Below are positions 61,046 through 64,000 of a stretch of DNA of 64,000 nucleotides, piece by piece (the first letter of the stretch is position 1; the number at the start of each line of letters is the position of its first letter). The DNA comes from Ruegeria intermedia (GTDB taxonomy: Bacteria; Pseudomonadota; Alphaproteobacteria; Rhodobacterales; Rhodobacteraceae), in NCBI RefSeq assembly GCF_900129345.1, contig NZ_FQVK01000001.1, positions 62,001 to 126,000 on the forward strand, read 5' to 3'. Below the pieces are notes generated by a model. It was not told the origin of the DNA. It made no database searches and saw nothing but the letters and a program-made list of their open reading frames with translations. The position numbers and the translations under genes were made by a program.

Positions 61046-64000
61046 TCAAGATATCTGGGCACGCCCCAGGGCCTCCGTCACAAGATCGTGCGGCAGCCAC
61101 ATCAGGCGCGCCGTCCGGGTCCACAGGATCGCGGTGCGGATCTCGCGGCCGGGATAGATCTGCGACAGCGCGGCGGCATAGGCGCCCATCTGGCGCAGCA
61201 GGCCCTCGGGGCAGGTTTCGGCGCGATCGGGAACCGTAGCGTTTGATTTGAAATCAATGACTTGAACCACGTCATCCGTCACGATCAACCGGTCGATCAC
61301 CCCGTGGATCCGACGCCCGTCGAGGCTGGCCGAGACGGGCACCTCGGCCAGCGCGTCCGGCGCAAAGACGGGCGCCAGGTCCGGCGCGGTCAGCACGCCC
61401 GCCGCCTCGGCCAGAAGGTCGCGGCGGTCATCGTCCTGCATATCGGGCAGAAGCCGGGCGCAGAGCTGATCCCACCGGTCGCGCGGCGCCGGGGCCAGAT
61501 GTTCGAGCAGCAGGTGCAGGCGGGTGCCGCGCAGCTTGGCGGCCTCTTCCTCAAGCCCGGTTTCGCCCGGCAGGGCCTTGGCCCCGCCCAGATCGGACGG
61601 GCTGAGCGTCTCGGGATCGGGTATCGGCTCGGGCGCAGGCCGGTGGAACAGATCCGGCAGGCTATCCTGCACCGGTTCCGGCGTCGGGCAATGGTCCAGC
61701 GGCAGACCCTCCCAATCGCCATGCGCCAGACGGCGGATGCCGGTGCCGGGGATCTCGGTGGCCCCTGCCCGGCCCATCGCCTCTTCGACCAGCTGGTACC
61801 AGCTGGACCCGTCCTTGCCCAGATCGCCGGCAGCCGCCACGATCAGCCATTTCTCGGCCCTGGTCAGCGCAACGTACAGCAACCGCAGCCGTTCGTTTTC
61901 CTCGCGTTGGCGTGCGTCTTCGCGGGCGCGGGCGACAAGGTCGGGCGACAGGTCCGCGGGCACCTTCCACAATGGCGTTCCGTCGGCGACCATGATCTCG
62001 GTGTCACGGGGCGGCTGCCGTTTGCCGGTATCCGGCAGGATCACGATCGGCGCCTCCAGCCCTTTCGAGCCATGCACCGTCATCACCCGGATCATGTTGC
62101 CCACGCCGGTCATCTGGCGCTTGATCTCAAGGTCGTCGGTCTGCATCCAGACCAGGAACCCCGTCAGGCTGGGAATGTCCGACCGCTCATAAGCCAGCGC
62201 CTGCGACAGCAGCGCGTTGATGCCGTCTTCGGCCTCGGCGCCCAGACGACCCAACAGTTTGCGGCGGCCGTCATGGCGGGTCAGCACCCGTTCGATCAGG
62301 TCATAGGGGCGCAGAAAGTCCACCTGCCCGCGCAGATCGTTCAACACAGCCAAGGTTTCGGGAAAATCTCCGGCGCGTTGGCGCAGCGCCGCCCACAGAT
62401 ACTTTTCCTGACGGCGATGGGCGAGGTCGAACAGCATCTGCTCGGACCAGCCGAACAGCGGCGATTTCAGCACCGTGGCCAGTGACAGGTCATCCTCGGG
62501 CGTGGCCAGAAAGCTCAGCAGCGCGGCCAGGTCCTTGACCGCCAGTTCCGCGCCCACCTTCAGCCGGTCGGCCCCTGCGATCGGCAGACCCTGGGCCTTG
62601 CAGGCGCGGATGATCTCGGCGAACAGGTCCGAGCGGCGTTGAACCAGGATCAGGAAATCCCCCGGTCGCACCTTGCGGCGCACGAATGTGCCGCGCGTGG
62701 GGCCGTCTTCGGGGATGGTTTCGCCGGCGTCGATCATGGCCTTGATGCGCGCGGCGATCTGGTTGGCCAGGATCACCGTGTGATGCTGCGCCGCGGGCCG
62801 ATCGACCGGATCGGTCCAGTCGCCCTCGTCCGCGTCCTCGACCTTTTCCACCACCGGCCACAGATCGACCCGGCCCGGCAGATCGGCCTTGAAGGCGCGG
62901 TGCTGAGATTCTTTCTGAAACCCCGCCTCGGCGCGGTTTTCGAACAGGATATCGACCAGCGACAGGATGGCGCTGGAGGAACGGAACGAATATTCCAGCG
63001 TCCAATCCCACAGTTTAGAGCCTGATTCCTGCAGCTTCCGCCCGAACTCGGCCTGCATCCGGTCAAAGGCCTGCGGGTCGGCCCCCTGGAAGGAATAGAT
63101 CGACTGTTTCTTGTCGCCGACCACGAAGATCGTGCGCTCGACCCCCGTCCGCGCGCCCTCGCCGCTGGTGAATTCCTGTGCCAGTTTCTCGACCACGTCC
63201 CATTGATCGGGGCTGGTGTCCTGCGCCTCGTCCACCAGGATGTGGTCGATGCCGCCATCCAGCCGGTACAGAACCCAAGCGGCCACCGCCGGATCGTTCA
63301 GCAGCAGGCGCGCGCGCAGGATCAGGTCGTCGAAGTCTAGCCAGCCGCGCAGTTGCTTGCGGCGTTCGTATTCCGGCAGGAATGCCGCCGCGAAGCGGTG
63401 CAGTACCATGGACTTGCGCGCGGCTGCCAGCGCCAGGCGCCCTTCCCGCGCGGCCTCGACCCGCCGCATCAACGCCTCGAGCGAATCCATCTGCCCCGCC
63501 AGAACCCCCTCGCGCAGCGCCTTGGTGGGAAAACTGCCGATCTTGGCGGTAAAGGGCTCTTTGGCGGATTTGCCGGTCAGAAACACGTCTTCCAGCACCG
63601 GAAACTGACCCAAGGCGGGTTCGGTGAAGCCCGCCAGTTTCCCGGCCGCCTTGGCGTCGGTCTTGCCGCCGCCCGCCAGCGCCGGAAGGATCGACCGGAT
63701 CAGCTCGACCTCGCCGCCCAGATACACCTGCGCCAGCAGCGCGTCCTCGTCGAACCCCTCGGGAAGGCCAAAACGGGCCAGCAGGTCGGGCCAGTGCAAC
63801 GCGGGCGTGAACAGGGTGCGCTTCTGGGTGATCGCGGCGGTCAGCTTGTCAAAGCCGGTATCGGTGATGTGGCGGGCCACGTCCTCGATCAGGCGGGCCT
63901 GCGGGCCTTCGGCGAAATCCTCGACGATCTCCTCGCGCAGCATTGCCGCGGCGCGGTCCTCCATCTCGGAAAACTGCGGGCTGACCCCGGCCTCGAGCGG
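61046..64000 (-). CDS. addA: Double-strand break repair helicase-nuclease AddA (alphaproteobacterial type), N-terminus beyond window
   Basis: At least 980 residues of a UvrD-like helicase with C-terminal nuclease, still open at base 64000, so the Walker A motif lies off the right edge. Visible motifs: LDFDDLILRARLLL, ILVDEAQDTSPDQW (DEAQ box), TIFVVGDKKQSIYSFQGADP, MTVHGSKGLEAPIVILPDT, LLYVALTRAEKWLIVA, and the RecB-type nuclease GVIDRLIVTD...VQVIDFKSN with D and DxK. With AddB it resects broken ends. AddB would be expected to the right. The frame's apparent ATG at 63964 is internal. Confidence 0.95.
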   Translation of the reverse strand, partial: PLEAGVSPQFSEMEDRAAAMLREEIVEDFAEGPQARLIEDVARHITDTGFDKLTAAITQKRTLFTPALHWPDLLARFGLPEGFDEDALLAQVYLGGEVELIRSILPALAGGGKTDAKAAGKLAGFTEPALGQFPVLEDVFLTGKSAKEPFTAKIGSFPTKALREGVLAGQMDSLEALMRRVEAAREGRLALAAARKSMVLHRFAAAFLPEYERRKQLRGWLDFDDLILRARLLLNDPAVAAWVLYRLDGGIDHILVDEAQDTSPDQWDVVEKLAQEFTSGEGARTGVERTIFVVGDKKQSIYSFQGADPQAFDRMQAEFGRKLQESGSKLWDWTLEYSFRSSSAILSLVDILFENRAEAGFQKESQHRAFKADLPGRVDLWPVVEKVEDADEGDWTDPVDRPAAQHHTVILANQIAARIKAMIDAGETIPEDGPTRGTFVRRKVRPGDFLILVQRRSDLFAEIIRACKAQGLPIAGADRLKVGAELAVKDLAALLSFLATPEDDLSLATVLKSPLFGWSEQMLFDLAHRRQEKYLWAALRQRAGDFPETLAVLNDLRGQVDFLRPYDLIERVLTRHDGRRKLLGRLGAEAEDGINALLSQALAYERSDIPSLTGFLVWMQTDDLEIKRQMTGVGNMIRVMTVHGSKGLEAPIVILPDTGKRQPPRDTEIMVADGTPLWKVPADLSPDLVARAREDARQREENERLRLLYVALTRAEKWLIVAAAGDLGKDGSSWYQLVEEAMGRAGATEIPGTGIRRLAHGDWEGLPLDHCPTPEPVQDSLPDLFHRPAPEPIPDPETLSPSDLGGAKALPGETGLEEEAAKLRGTRLHLLLEHLAPAPRDRWDQLCARLLPDMQDDDRRDLLAEAAGVLTAPDLAPVFAPDALAEVPVSASLDGRRIHGVIDRLIVTDDVVQVIDFKSNATVPDRAETCPEGLLRQMGAYAAALSQIYPGREIRTAILWTRTARLMWLPHDLVTEALGRAQIS

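Noticed and set aside
1-64000. tRNA or rRNA genes, CRISPR arrays, insertion sequences, prophage or integrative elements
   Set aside because: Read through all intergenic gaps by eye and found no tRNA-like cloverleaf, direct-repeat array, transposase or integrase. Gene packing and coding style are uniform. A tRNA or repeat search program would confirm this.

Overview
The window is about 64% GC, densely packed chromosomal DNA with frequent 1-13 bp gene overlaps. Gene order and protein types point to an alphaproteobacterium of the Rhodobacteraceae (Roseobacter group, Ruegeria-like). The main reasons are the rho-mnmE-mnmG-rsmG-parA-parB block with two perfect parS sites, the maf-aroE-coaE-dnaQ / secB / Tim44-like / mltA / smr / hslUV block, an alpha-type AddA helicase-nuclease, HemJ instead of HemG/HemY, and a NavBac sodium channel like those described from marine Roseobacters. 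The species call is inference. I see no insertion sequence, prophage, CRISPR array, tRNA or rRNA gene.

Layout. 1-1.8 kb: end of a TPP-riboswitch-controlled thiamine operon (thiD, thiO). 1.9-5.2 kb: dnaK-dnaJ with a sigma32-type promoter. 5.2-5.9 kb: alkB. 5.8-14.8 kb: a surface-glycan locus with an ABC-2 polysaccharide permease, cysQ, a kdsB-like gene, galE, two tandem paralogous glycosyltransferases, a core-2/I-branching-like glycosyltransferase with a large unexplained C-terminal half, and a protein with two sulfotransferase-like domains. 14.8-17.4 kb: L,D-transpeptidase lipoprotein, NavBac channel, RNA uracil-5 methyltransferase. 17.4-24.1 kb: two-gene ABC exporter, CCA-adding-type enzyme, CoA Nudix hydrolase, Hsp33. 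24.1-28.4 kb: Nudix, response regulator-phosphatase, Hpt protein, ilvA, membrane protein. 28.5-37.2 kb: argG, DUF1810-like, SCP2, secreted MsrA, ribokinase-like, maeB, mutS. 37.2-41.8 kb: grpE, hrcA, rph, rdgB, hemW, DUF454.

The region 41.8-52.3 kb looks like the chromosome origin. Genes to the left (parB, parA, rsmG, mnmG, mnmE, rho, hemJ) all read leftward. Genes to the right (maf, aroE, coaE, dnaQ) all read rightward. The one long gene-free stretch between them (49.18-49.59 kb) is AT-rich and carries DnaA-box-like sites. Two perfect 16-bp parS sites lie 3-5 kb away, inside mnmG and rsmG. 52.3-64 kb holds secB, fxsA, Tim44-like, mltA, smr, an MFS permease, a lipoprotein hydrolase, hslUV, a DUF1127 protein, trxA and a right-truncated addA.

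Most of the window is core housekeeping. The part most likely to be under-described is the 5.8-14.8 kb locus. There a PAP phosphatase (CysQ), a double-domain sulfotransferase, branching and chain glycosyltransferases, sugar-nucleotide enzymes and an exporter permease together suggest synthesis of a sulfated, branched cell-surface glycan. That function is inferred from domains and neighbourhood and is not shown by the sequence alone.
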